This document shows positions 8,472-17,126 of a DNA stretch of 64,000 bases, in pieces (the stretch's first letter is position 1; each line of letters begins with the position of its first letter). The stretch is from Frankia sp. QA3 (GTDB lineage: Bacteria; Actinomycetota; Actinomycetes; Frankiales; Frankiaceae). The stretch lies in assembly GCF_000262465.1 (NCBI RefSeq), contig NZ_CM001489.1, positions 291,384-355,383 on the forward strand. Direction: 5' to 3'. Under the pieces are notes generated by a model. It was not told the origin of the DNA, made no database searches, and saw only the letters and a list, made by a program, of their open reading frames with translations. Made by a program: the position numbers and the translations under genes.

Positions 8472-9240
8472 CAAGGTCGCGAATAATGCACCTTGTTGGT
8501 AATTATATTCGCATCTGTGCCGGCCGGTAGTCGATGTGCCACGCTGACGGAGCCGGGTGGGCGGCAGCACGGGACGCTCTGCCGCGATGCCGGGTGACCG
8601 AACGGCAGCGGGCTCATGATCTTCCCGGGCGCCTCGTCGAGGAGCGAATCCTCGAGGTACAGCGGCACCAGCGACTCCCGCAGTGCCGATGTGCTGCGCC
8701 GGATCCGATCGTGAATCGCCAACTGTTCGTCCAGTGCGCTCATCGCCGCGCCGATGCGCCGCTGCCGGTCGTTGTCCGGAAGGAGGAGCGGCAGGGCGCG
8801 CATGGTCGCGGCGGTCAGCGATCGGACGGTCGAGCCGCCGGCGTTGCCGACCAGCCACCGCTGTACGCGGGGATGTCCCAGATAGAAGATCAGATAGCTC
8901 GGGTCGAGGGCCGGGCCCGGCCGCAGGCGCAGGCAGGACGTGCCGAGCAACCAGCCGTCGTGCTCCTCGGTCACCAGCGCGCCCCGGCCGATCTCGCCGG
9001 TCCTGGTGCACGCGACGTCGCCCGATGCCAGCCGGTAGCGATCCAGCATCCCGGCCGCCGCCGGTTCGACGAAGTCGAGGCGATCCCGCACGATCCGGTT
9101 CTCGCTGATGTTTCTCGGCTTGATGACGGGAACGCCGGAGGAGTTCCCTCCACCGGAACTCGCCGCGCCGGCAGGGCCGGCGAGTACGTCGCACACCTCG
9201 CCCAATCGCTGATGTGCCTCGTTGAATCCGGACAGTCACT
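8471..9240 (-). pseudogene. Remnant of an N-6 DNA methylase: target-recognition (HsdS-like) end
   Basis: The frame carries the C-terminal target-recognition part of an actinobacterial N-6 DNA methylase or HsdS-like subunit: HQRLGEVCDVLAGP, PRNISENRI, YRLASGDVACTRTGEIGR, GNAGGSTVRSLT and LPLLLPDNDRQR. The methyltransferase domain (GxG and NPPY motifs) is absent: upstream of 9240 the frame hits stop codons at once. The last 60 or so residues look unlike the family. I read it as a decayed gene fragment with no restriction partner nearby. Confidence 0.65.
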
Positions 9241-9402
9241 ATCAAGCTGCTTTAGACTGCGGGCGGCTTTCGGGTACTCGTCGTGGAGGTCTGTTCGAGA
9301 TCGAGGTCCTCGGGCCCGCCATCGAGGACGAAGGCTACGCGTCGGCGATAGGTCGCAGTGTCGACTGGTTGTCCGAACGCCTGGAGATTTGGGGTGTGCA
9401 GA

Positions 9403-9798
9403 ATGTATCCGACGCTGCCTGAATCCGAACCGGACGTACAGCTCTCGTACGCGTCGTTACCCACCGCCACGGGTGACGTCACGGCGATATTATCCCGGCC
9501 GACGGCGCCGGGAACCTATCCCGCGGTCGTCGTCGGCGCCGAGGCATGGGGTCTGACACGCACCCGCCCTGGTCGTCTGCGGAGACCAGGACCCGATCAT
9601 GCCGCCACGATTGCTGGCCGAGCTCCGCAGGCGGATCGAGGACTGGCAGGTCGACTGGCAGGTCGAAAACCTACCCTGGCGTCACCCCACGCGTTCTGGT
9701 CGCATTATGTCGACGAGGAGGGAGACCACTGGTTCGACGAGACGACCCGCGGCCAGTCCTGGGACTGCGCGCTCGACTGTCCGACCAGCCGGCTGTGA
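9403..9798 (+). pseudogene. Broken dienelactone hydrolase family gene
   Basis: The first part (9403 to about 9555) encodes the start of a dienelactone hydrolase: PTLPESEPDVQL and APGTYPAVVVGAEAWGL. The last part encodes the family's end, seen in different frames (VCGDQDPIMPPRLLAELR, then HAFWSHYVDEEGDHWFDE). The middle, including the nucleophile region, is deleted, and at least one frameshift separates the pieces. The gene cannot make an active enzyme. The 160 bp before it (9241-9402) hold no recognisable gene. Confidence 0.75.
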
Positions 9799-9838
9799 CA
9801 TCCGCGTCCGAGAAGAGTCCGAGAAAAAGGGAGCCCGC

Positions 9839-12187
9839 ATGCCAGAACCACTGCTCGACGGAATCCGGGTCGTCGACCTGTCGACCGGTGTCGCCGGGCC
9901 GACGGTGACGATGCTGATGGCCGAGGCGGGCGCGGACGTCGTCCTGGTCGAGCCGCCCGGCGGCCACCCCGACCGGGCCCTGCCCGGCTTCCGTACCTGG
10001 GCCCGTTCCAAGCAGTCGCTGGTGCTGGACGTCGACTCCCCCGAGGGGCGATTACGGCTCGACGAGCTGCTGCGCGGCGCCGACGTGCTCGTCCACTCGT
10101 ACGGTCCCACGACGGCGGCCCGGCTCGGCCTCGACGACGCCGCTGTCGGCAGCCGCTACCCCGCGCTGGTCGTCTCGTCGGTGCTCGCGTGGCCGGCCAA
10201 CCACGTCGACGCGGACCGTCCGGTTGACGACCTGCTGGCACTGGCGCGACTGGGCCTCCTCGACGAGCAGCGGGGGCACCGGCCGGGGCCGGTCCACGTC
10301 CGGTTCCCGCTCGGCAGCTGGGGGGCCATGTGGCTGTGCGCGACCGGGATCGCGGCCCGGCTGGTGGCACGGGGGCGCACCGGCCGGGGCGGGCCGGTGC
10401 ACACCAGCCTCGTCCAGGGCGCGCTCGCTCCGATGATGATGCACTGGCACCGGGCCGAGGCGCCGTCGGCCCTGCTCGCGGCGGGCATGCCCAGGGACGA
10501 GGCGGTGACACCACTGTTCGAGTGCGCCGACGGCGAATGGATCCACGTCATGCCGCCGTCCCCCGACGACCTGCCGTTGATGAAGCGGGTGTTCGACGAG
10601 ATGGGCGCCGACGAGGTCGCCGAGGCCAACCGGCGCCACGCCGGGGGGATCATGGCCAGAGCGTTCCCGAACTGGGGAGCCAACGTCGAGGCGTTCCGCC
10701 GCCGGCCCGCGGCCGAGTGGCTGGCCGAGCTGTGGTCCAACGACCGGCCGGCCCAGCCCGTGCTGCCGCTCGGCGCAGTCCTCGACGACGAGCAGGCGAA
10801 GGCCAACCGGTACGTCACCCAGCTCGACGACCCCGAGGCCGGGCGCATCACCGTGCCCGGCCATCCGGTCACGCTGGACCCGCCTGCCACCGTCCGCAGT
10901 CCGGCCCCCCAGCTCGGTGAGCACCAGGACGTGGCCGCCAGACACTGGACGCCCCGCAGCACGGCCACCGAGCGCGGCCGCGGCCGCGCCGACGCGGACT
11001 CCGCCGCAGGCGGGCCGGTCGAGTCGCTGCGTTTCCCGCTCCAGGGCCTCCGGGTGCTGGACTTCGGCGCGTTCCTGGCCGGGCCGTTCGCGCCGATGCT
11101 GTTCGCCGACCTGGGCGCCGACGTCGTGAAGGTCGAACCGGCGGCCGGCGAACCCGGCCGCTGGGGCGACTGGCCGTTCGTCGGCTGCCAGCGCGGCAAG
11201 CGCGCCGTGGCCCTCGACCTCAAGTCCGAGGCCGCCCGGCCGGCCGTCGAGGCCCTGCTGCGCTGGGCCGACGTCGTGCACCACAACCTGCGCGTCCCGG
11301 CCGCCCGCCGGCTCGGCCTCGACGAGCAGGCCGTCCGTGCGGTGAATCCGGACGTGGTGTTCTGTCACACGAGCTCGTACGGTCCGGACGGCGCACGCGC
11401 CCACTGGCCCGGCTACGACCAGCTGTTCCAGTCGTCGCTGGGCTGGGAGCGGATGGGCGGCGGCGAGGGCAACCCGCCGATGTGGCACCGCTTCGGGTTC
11501 ATGGACCACCAGTGCGCGATGGCGTCCGCGGCCGCGACGTTGTGGGCGGTCCTCGCCCGGAACCGGACCGGCCGGGCGAGTTCGGTCGCCGCGTCCCTGC
11601 TGGGCGCCGGGGTGCTCACCACGAGCGAGACCTACCTGCGACCGGACGGCACCCTCGTCCCGGTGCCGATGCTCGACCAGGCGCAGCTGACCACGACACC
11701 GGGACGGCGCCTGCTGGCCTGCGCGCAGGGGTGGGTCGCGATGGCCGCGACCGGTGACAGCGACGTCGCGGCGGCCTGCCAGGCGCTCGGTTGCGGGAGT
11801 ACGGCGCAGCTCGCGGCGGCGGCCGCCGTCCGCCCGGCCGGTGAGGTGCTCGATCTGCTCGCCGGGGCGGGTGTGGCGGCCGAGGAGGTCCGGCTCGACC
11901 AGCGCGACGCGTTCTTCGACTCGGCCGACAACGACGCCGCCGGCCTGATCGCCCGCTACCGCCACCACGACTGGGGCGGCTTCGAGCAGCCGGGCGCACT
12001 GTGGGATCTGGGCGACCTGACGACCCAGCTGCATCTGGCCCCGCCGGTACTCGGCGAGCACACGATCGAGGTGCTCACCGAAGTCGGGATCGCCCGCGAA
12101 ACGATCGACGAGCTGATCGCCGCCGGCGTCGCCACGGCCGCGCCACCGCCCGCCCCCCGCCAGCCCGCCGGCTCGACGAGCAGCTGA
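9839..12187 (+). CDS. Double-domain CaiB/BaiF (family III) CoA transferase
   Basis: The 782-residue protein is two family III CoA-transferase units in tandem: residues about 1-365 and 400-765, each starting with a GIRVVDLS / GLRVLDFG strand and ending with an LGEH segment. Usual members are about 400 residues and homodimeric, so this is a fusion. By alignment with formyl-CoA transferase (Asp169), the second unit keeps the acylating Asp at residue 556 (FMDHQCAM), whereas the first has GSWGAM and no Asp. Start 9839 follows AAAGGGAG. It is probably an acyl-CoA:acid CoA transferase of unknown substrate. Confidence 0.88.
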   Translation: MPEPLLDGIRVVDLSTGVAGPTVTMLMAEAGADVVLVEPPGGHPDRALPGFRTWARSKQSLVLDVDSPEGRLRLDELLRGADVLVHSYGPTTAARLGLDDAAVGSRYPALVVSSVLAWPANHVDADRPVDDLLALARLGLLDEQRGHRPGPVHVRFPLGSWGAMWLCATGIAARLVARGRTGRGGPVHTSLVQGALAPMMMHWHRAEAPSALLAAGMPRDEAVTPLFECADGEWIHVMPPSPDDLPLMKRVFDEMGADEVAEANRRHAGGIMARAFPNWGANVEAFRRRPAAEWLAELWSNDRPAQPVLPLGAVLDDEQAKANRYVTQLDDPEAGRITVPGHPVTLDPPATVRSPAPQLGEHQDVAARHWTPRSTATERGRGRADADSAAGGPVESLRFPLQGLRVLDFGAFLAGPFAPMLFADLGADVVKVEPAAGEPGRWGDWPFVGCQRGKRAVALDLKSEAARPAVEALLRWADVVHHNLRVPAARRLGLDEQAVRAVNPDVVFCHTSSYGPDGARAHWPGYDQLFQSSLGWERMGGGEGNPPMWHRFGFMDHQCAMASAAATLWAVLARNRTGRASSVAASLLGAGVLTTSETYLRPDGTLVPVPMLDQAQLTTTPGRRLLACAQGWVAMAATGDSDVAAACQALGCGSTAQLAAAAAVRPAGEVLDLLAGAGVAAEEVRLDQRDAFFDSADNDAAGLIARYRHHDWGGFEQPGALWDLGDLTTQLHLAPPVLGEHTIEVLTEVGIARETIDELIAAGVATAAPPPAPRQPAGSTSS

Positions 12188-12203
12188 CGCGTGCCCCGGA
12201 GTT

Positions 12204-12219
12204 GTACCGTATCTGGTAC
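12204..12219. promoter_or_regulatory. Inverted repeat before yefM-yoeB, candidate autoregulatory operator
   Basis: GTACC and GGTAC flank a 6-bp spacer, starting within TGTAC. From memory, E. coli YefM binds TGTAC(A)-cored palindromes in its own promoter. The site is 26 bp before the yefM start, in the right place for repression by the toxin-antitoxin complex. Confidence 0.55.
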
Positions 12220-12244
12220 GACTAGGTGCTCGGGAGGTGGCAGG

Positions 12245-12502
12245 ATGGTCGCGGCGATCAGTGCCAGTGAGGCACGTAAGACGCTGTTTCCGCTGATCGA
12301 ACAGGTCAATACCGATCACACCCCGGTAGAGATCGTCTCGAAGCGGGGGAACGCGGTCCTGGTGAGCAAGGAGGACTGGGACGCCATCGTGGAGACCAAC
12401 TACCTGCTGCGCACGCCCGCGAACGCGCGGCGCCTGATGGAAAGCGTGGAGCAGTGGCGTACGGGCGGCGCGGTCGAGCGTCCGGTGGGCCCTGACGAGT
12501 GA
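12245..12502 (+). CDS. yefM: Antitoxin of the YefM/Phd family
   Basis: This 85-residue protein would neutralise the adjacent YoeB and repress the operon. It shows the Phd/YefM N-terminus (AISASEARKTLFPLIEQVN), the TPVEIVSKRGNAVLVSKEDW strand region, and a C-terminal acidic helix that would bind toxin. The ATG at 12245 is preceded by GGGAGG. Its end overlaps the toxin start by 4 nt (GTGA), the usual coupled arrangement. Confidence 0.93.
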   Translation: MVAAISASEARKTLFPLIEQVNTDHTPVEIVSKRGNAVLVSKEDWDAIVETNYLLRTPANARRLMESVEQWRTGGAVERPVGPDE

Positions 12503-12759
12503 AGCTGACCTGGACCGACCACGCCGGGGACGACTACCTGTACTGGCAGGGCCAGGACCGCAGGACACTGAAACGCATCAACACCCTGATCGCGGACATC
12601 ACACGCGATCCGGAAGGGCAGGGGATCGGCAAGCCCGAGCTGCTACGCAACAATCTCGCCGGCCTGCGCTCACGGCGGATCGACGACGAACACCGCCTGG
12701 TCTATGCGGTCGAGCCCGGCCAGATCACGATCATCTCCTGCCGGTACCACTACCAGTAG
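12499..12759 (+). CDS. yoeB: YoeB-family mRNA interferase toxin
   Basis: The 86-residue protein closely resembles E. coli YoeB (84 residues): it starts MKLTW, has DDYLYWQGQD, RSRRIDDEHRLVYAV, and ends CRYHYQ. Glu47, Arg66 and His84 correspond to the catalytic Glu46, Arg65 and His83. It would cleave mRNA in the ribosomal A site when released from YefM. All key residues are present, so the toxin is probably active. GTG start overlaps the antitoxin stop. Confidence 0.95.
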   Translation: MKLTWTDHAGDDYLYWQGQDRRTLKRINTLIADITRDPEGQGIGKPELLRNNLAGLRSRRIDDEHRLVYAVEPGQITIISCRYHYQ

Positions 12760-12835
12760 CCGAGCCCGTCACGCCCACACCATGGCCACCTCTCTCCGGT
12801 GGGGACCGCTACCTGGCCAACAACGAGTCTCTTGG

Positions 12836-12868
12836 TGAGGTGCTGTTCGTAGAACGGACAGCACCTCA
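12836..12868. terminator. Hairpin downstream of the toxin-antitoxin operon
   Basis: TGAGGTGCTGT and ACAGCACCTCA form an 11-bp perfect stem with an 11-nt loop. It lies between the end of yoeB (12759) and the end of the convergent membrane-protein gene (12997), so it can serve both. The rest of 12760-12996 shows no gene. Confidence 0.7.
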
Positions 12869-12996
12869 GACGCCACGCGCCTGCTCGAAGTCCTGCCGCA
12901 GCTGAGCCTCAGTAGTTGGTGTCCCACGGCGACGAGAGGCCCACACCGCGGCACCGAGGCAGATGGCTCCGAACAGGACGGGGACCGTTCTTGGGT

Positions 12997-13479
12997 TCAC
13001 GCTTGCTGCAGGGCGCGAACGGTTTCACGGTCCGGGTTGGTCGCCGACGGTGCGGTGCGGGGCCAGGTCCAGGCGTACCGCACGATGAGGGCGAGTAGGA
13101 CCAGTTCCAATAGAATGCCAAGGCCGTAGAAGTACGGCCAGGACTCGCCCACCGCGTTGAATGCCGTGACGGGAACGTAGAGCGAGGCCACGATGAGGTT
13201 CGTGATGCGGGTCGCCCGGGCGGGCAGCGTCATCGACAGCACGACCATGAGGATCGGGATGGCCACTAGGGTCAGCGCCGCGGTCGAAAAGGTCTGGGAG
13301 AGGTCGAACTCGAAGACCTTGCCGTCGAGGATGTCTTCGACGACGCCGGGCGTGAAGAAGTTGAGAATGTCCACATAGGCGTACAGGAACATGAAGCTGG
13401 TCCACGCCGCGGCGAGCTTGGCTCTCACCGGGATCGGCTGGTCTTCCAGTGTGGTGGTGGGTTGACGCGTTCTCATCAT
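12997..13479 (-). CDS. Small membrane protein, DUF6326-like
   Basis: This 160-residue protein has about four hydrophobic helices (near 26-45, 67-87, 90-110 and 117-137) between charged ends. The N-terminal segment LEDQPIPVRAKLAAAWTSFM and VLSMTLPARATRITNLIVAS match, from memory, a small actinobacterial membrane family with no known function (DUF6326). The ATG at 13479 is preceded by GAGCCC. It lies downstream of, and in the same direction as, the two-component system, separated by 240 bp without a gene. Confidence 0.7.
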   Translation of the reverse strand: MMRTRQPTTTLEDQPIPVRAKLAAAWTSFMFLYAYVDILNFFTPGVVEDILDGKVFEFDLSQTFSTAALTLVAIPILMVVLSMTLPARATRITNLIVASLYVPVTAFNAVGESWPYFYGLGILLELVLLALIVRYAWTWPRTAPSATNPDRETVRALQQA

Positions 13480-13718
13480 GGGCTCCGTCGTTGGTGAGGA
13501 TCGGTACGTCCACGATCGCTGAGCCCGCTGGCGGGCACACCGGCCCGGAGGCCGGAGTTCGCCTGGCCGATGAGATGGTCTCTCTCTCGTGCTTTCGGCT
13601 GATCCGCCGCTGCCGCGCTGTCCCTACAGTGGACAGATGGTGACGAAGGCGCTGCGCTCGTTGTGGGCCTCGGTCGCCCGGCCGGGACCAGTCGTCGTGC
13701 ATGTACGTCAGGTTCGGT

Positions 13719-14375
13719 TCAGTGCCCCACCCGGCCGGTGTCGTAGGCCCACATCGCGATCTCGACCCTGTTCCGGGCGCCGATCTTGGCCAGCAGGCTC
13801 GCGACGTGGGTCTTGGCGGTCGTCAAGCTGATGAACAGCTCGGCGGCGATCTCCGCGTTCGTGCGGCCGACAGCGACCAGTTTCAGCACCTCCTCCTCGC
13901 GTTGGGTGAGCGGCTCGATCGGTTGGGTACGGCGTTTCGATGAGGCCCCCGCGGCAAGGGTCGCTAGCAGCCTGCGGGTGATGTTCGGCGCGATCAGGGC
14001 ATCGCCGACGGCAGCGGCATGGACAGCCTGCACCAGCAACTCTGGCCCGGCATCCTTGAGGAGAAATCCTCGGGCTCCGGCCCGAAGCGCGCCGTGGACG
14101 TACTCGTCCAGGTCGAACGTCGTGATCACCACCACCGCAATGGGGTCCGCGACGCCCCGCCCTGCGAGGAGCTCGGTCACCTCGATGCCGTCCAGCCCGG
14201 GCATCCGAATGTCGACCAGGCACACATCGGGGCGGAGCCGATGCGCCAGCTCGACGGCGGCCTTGCCGTCGGCGGCTTGGCCGACGACCTCGATGTCGGG
14301 CTGGGCGTCAAGGATCATCGACAGGCCGGTGCGCACCAGATCTTGGTCGTCTGCCACCAGCACGCGCGTCGTCAT
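13719..14375 (-). CDS. NarL/FixJ-type response regulator
   Basis: The 218-residue protein has a receiver domain with the acidic pocket Asp9-Asp10, phosphoacceptor Asp55 (CLVDIRMPG) and Lys near 106 (LLKDAG), then a LuxR-type helix-turn-helix at about 150-210 (LTQREEEVLKLVAVGRTNAE). The ATG at 14375 gives a 4-nt ATGA overlap with the kinase stop. It would activate or repress genes on phosphorylation by the paired kinase at 14372. Signal and targets are unknown. Confidence 0.95.
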   Translation of the reverse strand: MTTRVLVADDQDLVRTGLSMILDAQPDIEVVGQAADGKAAVELAHRLRPDVCLVDIRMPGLDGIEVTELLAGRGVADPIAVVVITTFDLDEYVHGALRAGARGFLLKDAGPELLVQAVHAAAVGDALIAPNITRRLLATLAAGASSKRRTQPIEPLTQREEEVLKLVAVGRTNAEIAAELFISLTTAKTHVASLLAKIGARNRVEIAMWAYDTGRVGH

Positions 14376-15514
14376 AGGGGCAACTCCATCGGCAGCTCGG
14401 CGTCGACCGCCCACCCGCCCTCGGGCGTCGGCCCAGCGCGTAGCGTGCCGCCGAGCAGCTGCACGCGCTCGGTCATCCCCAGCAGCCCGAAACCGTGGGT
14501 CGCCGGCCGCGCCGGGCCGATCTGGCCGTCGTCGGTCACGCGGAGCCGCAGCCTTCCTGCGCCCTCGACGACCCTGATCTCCACACGCGAGGCGTTTCGG
14601 GCGTGCCGCAGCGCATTGGTCAGCGCCTCCCGCGCCATCCGGTACACGGCGGCGTCGACCTGGGGCCGAAGTCCGGACAGATCACCCGCCAACTCCACGT
14701 CGACGACGGGGTCCGGTTCGCGGCGGGCGAGGAGCATCAGGTCGGCGACGCCGGGCTGGGGACCGTACTCCGCCGGCGCTCCGTCACGCAGCACCCGGAC
14801 CATCGCGCGCATCTCCGCCAGCGTCCGCGACGCTTCCCCCTCGATGATCGCAAGCGCCTCGAGCGCCGCTTCAGGTCGCTTCGCGGCCATCGTCATGCCA
14901 GCCTGCGCTTGCAGAGTGATCGCCGAGACGTGGTGGGCGACCGAGTCGTGCAACTCGCGCGCGAGGCCGACGCGTTCCTGGCTGCGGACCTGGTCGAGCG
15001 CCCGGCGCCGACTCTCGGCGCGGTAGCGGAACGCCGCTCCGCTCGCTGCCGCCGCCGCCAGGACCGCCAACCCGCCGAAGAGCTCGGCTGGCCCGGTGTA
15101 GTCGGTCGCAATGCTGAACCCCGCGGCGACCGCAACCACCAGCAGCCCAATCACGATCTGACGCCCTGAGCCCCAGCGGACCAGCGAGTAGACGAGCACC
15201 AGGATGTAGATCATCGTGTTTAGGCCCACGCCTGAGGTCCCGCCCAGCCAGCTCGCCAGTCCTAACGCCATCCCGGTGCCGAAGCCCACCACGACGCAGA
15301 CCAACGGGTGAGTACGCCGCCATAGCAGCACCGGCGCAAGTCCGACCGTCACGATCGTCACGACCGGCCGCCAGGTGATGTCCTCTCGGAGGGTTCCTTC
15401 GAGCAACGCCGCCACCATCACCACGCCGACCAGCACCCGGTCGAACCACACCCGTTCGGGCGTGTCCGCGGCGCGGGGCTCGTCCCAGAGCGAGCGCAGG
15501 CCGGTAGTGAACAC
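14372..15514 (-). CDS. NarL-type sensor histidine kinase (HisKA_3)
   Basis: The 380-residue kinase has about five N-terminal membrane helices (residues 25-165) with almost no extracytoplasmic domain, then HisKA_3 with phosphoacceptor His189 (ARELHDSVAHHV), and an ATPase domain ending in GFGLLGMTERVQLLGG. Short loops suggest intramembrane sensing, as in DesK/LiaS-type kinases. It overlaps the response regulator gene by ATGA and is the first gene of the pair. Confidence 0.93.
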   Translation of the reverse strand: MFTTGLRSLWDEPRAADTPERVWFDRVLVGVVMVAALLEGTLREDITWRPVVTIVTVGLAPVLLWRRTHPLVCVVVGFGTGMALGLASWLGGTSGVGLNTMIYILVLVYSLVRWGSGRQIVIGLLVVAVAAGFSIATDYTGPAELFGGLAVLAAAAASGAAFRYRAESRRRALDQVRSQERVGLARELHDSVAHHVSAITLQAQAGMTMAAKRPEAALEALAIIEGEASRTLAEMRAMVRVLRDGAPAEYGPQPGVADLMLLARREPDPVVDVELAGDLSGLRPQVDAAVYRMAREALTNALRHARNASRVEIRVVEGAGRLRLRVTDDGQIGPARPATHGFGLLGMTERVQLLGGTLRAGPTPEGGWAVDAELPMELPL

Positions 15515-16595
15515 ACACCCAGCCTAGAGACAGCCCGGGCGTCGGAGACCCACCGAAAGAACGAGACGCCGCTCCCCCCAATGGCAGAGGCGGGTCCGGC
15601 CTCGACGCCGACTTCTACGCCGAACGCGTCTTCGGGCGGATTCCGGTGGCAGACCTCGACAAGGTTGCCCATCTGGCGGGAGTGACGGCCGCCGTCCCCG
15701 GGCCGCACCCGGCGGCCACTGGGCATCCAGGGCGCGTGGATGCTGTACGTACCCCGGGTGAGGTTCGTTCGACATCCTCATGGTCCGGTAAGCGCAGCCT
15801 GAGCCGGGGCGGGCTGGTGTGGGGGTGACGCCCGTTGACGTCCCGGCGGAACAGCTGGACGGCGACTATGGCACTGGTGCGGCGTCGCCGGCTGTGCCTG
15901 CGCAGCGCAAGTGCGGCCGGGGCGCAGCCGCCGTGGAGGACGGTGTCCTCTTGGACCGGGCGCGCCGCGAGGATGCCTGTTACTGGGAGGAGCACCGCCG
16001 GCCGATCTCCGCAACGAGCTACGGAAGCGGCTGCGGGTCGGGTCGAAGAGGGCCCGGAACCTGGTCGTGCAACTCCGCGCCGATGCCCACCGAGTTCTGG
16101 AAGAACACGCTGCGACGGCTGGTCCGCCCGACGGCGACCCGCCTGCGGCCGATCAACCCACGGCCGGTTCGTCGGATGCCGATCCGGACGGTGTCGACCT
16201 GGTCGACCTCGGTCCGATGCAGCCGGCCGGATCGGATGTGCTCGCCGCGGCCGGATGACGGCGGGGCTGTCGGGCAGCCGCGTGTCGGTGCCGACACGCC
16301 GCGCCTTTGCGGAAATTGCTAGCGGGTACGTCGGCGCCGTGGAAGGAGGTGTAGCCGGGGGCGGTCGTCGGCCGATTGCCGATGGCAAGGCCGTCCTGAA
16401 CTCCGCAGTCTCCAGGTATGCCCGCTGAATCCGCGAGCACTACTCCCCCCGAGCGCCGCGCCCACGGCGCGCGCTCGGGGGACTCGAACCTGGTGGACCA
16501 TGTGCACCAGCATCCGAACCGATTGATCTTGGTTCAAGACCCTGAATCACCATCCGCCGGGTCTCCACGCGGTTGCTGGCCAGGGGCGATGCCCG
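15515..16595. other. Eroded stretch without an intact gene
   Basis: I see no convincing complete gene. Two pieces look like former coding sequence: about 15598-15790 plus strand (VFGRIPVADLDKVAHLAGV, perhaps a transporter permease fragment) and about 15990-16258 plus strand (DLRNELRKRLRVGSKRARN, unrecognised). Codon statistics seem to switch frame. It continues into the broken gene at 16596, so 15.5-17.1 kb looks like one decaying region. Confidence 0.5.
16446..16481. terminator. Very GC-rich long hairpin
   Basis: CCCCCGAGCGC pairs with GCGCTCGGGGG, and the inner GCGCC/GGCGC continues the stem after a single bulged C, leaving the 3-nt loop CAC. This stem of about 16 bp is strong enough to act as a transcription terminator. 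It lies inside the eroded region and has no clear owner gene. Confidence 0.55.
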
Positions 16596-17126
16596 GTGAC
16601 CGTCGAGATGGGAATATCATCGTCTACCGGATCGAACAAGAGTCCCGTAGACCTGGTAGGTCCGGGCTTTCCGGGCCGCCTGGTCACCGTGATCGTCGGG
16701 ATCGTGGTTGGGTTGACGTTTCTCTTCGGGTTCGGCAACGCGCTCGGGCTACGGCTCGGCGTCCCGATCTGGGGCGCGCCGTTGGTCGCTCTCCGGCGGC
16801 GTAGCTGTCCGTGGTCGCCCTGCTTCTCGGCAGCCGGTATCTCGCCCTATGTGACGGGCCCGTGGAGGTGGTGCGCTCGGCGCGGGAGGCTGCTCATCTT
16901 CGGCCAGCATGGTGACGCTGGCGCTGAACATCGCGGAACCCCTGATCGAAGGAGACTTCGGCCGGGCCGCGTTCGACGCGCTGGGCCCCTGCTGCTGATC
17001 GGGGGGGCCGAGGTCGGTCCCAGCCTGCTGCAGGCCATGCGGACCGGCGAAACGACCCCGTCGCGATCGGAGGGGTCGCTTGAGCCCTACGCGGCGGAGC
17101 GGTCAGCGCCCCACGGATTCCGTTGA
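16596..17126 (+). pseudogene. Frameshifted DUF2637-like membrane protein gene
   Basis: The frame begins with a membrane segment typical of actinobacterial DUF2637-like proteins (FLFGFGNALGLRLGVPIWGA). After PLVA the continuation moves to the next frame (VALLLGSRYLALCDGP, MVTLALNIAEPLIEGDFGR), then back again (GPLLLIGGAEVGPSLLQAM). Two frameshifts and an in-frame stop in the shifted part make it non-functional. Relatives occur, as I recall, near plasmid or integrative-element genes, so it may mark an old element. Its end overlaps the end of the convergent monooxygenase gene by 24 bp. Confidence 0.7.

Noticed and set aside
9222..9422. A 66-residue plus-strand frame between the methylase and hydrolase remnants
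   Set aside because: The segment LFEIEVLGPAIEDEGYAS looks coding-like, but no family, start signal or intact length could be supported; it may be another fragment.
16470..16510. A GGTTCGAGTCCC-like T-arm on the minus strand, suggesting a tRNA fragment or attachment site
   Set aside because: The flanking bases do not form a T stem (CCAGG against CCCCC), no other tRNA arms are present, and the run is explained by the strong hairpin at 16446-16481.
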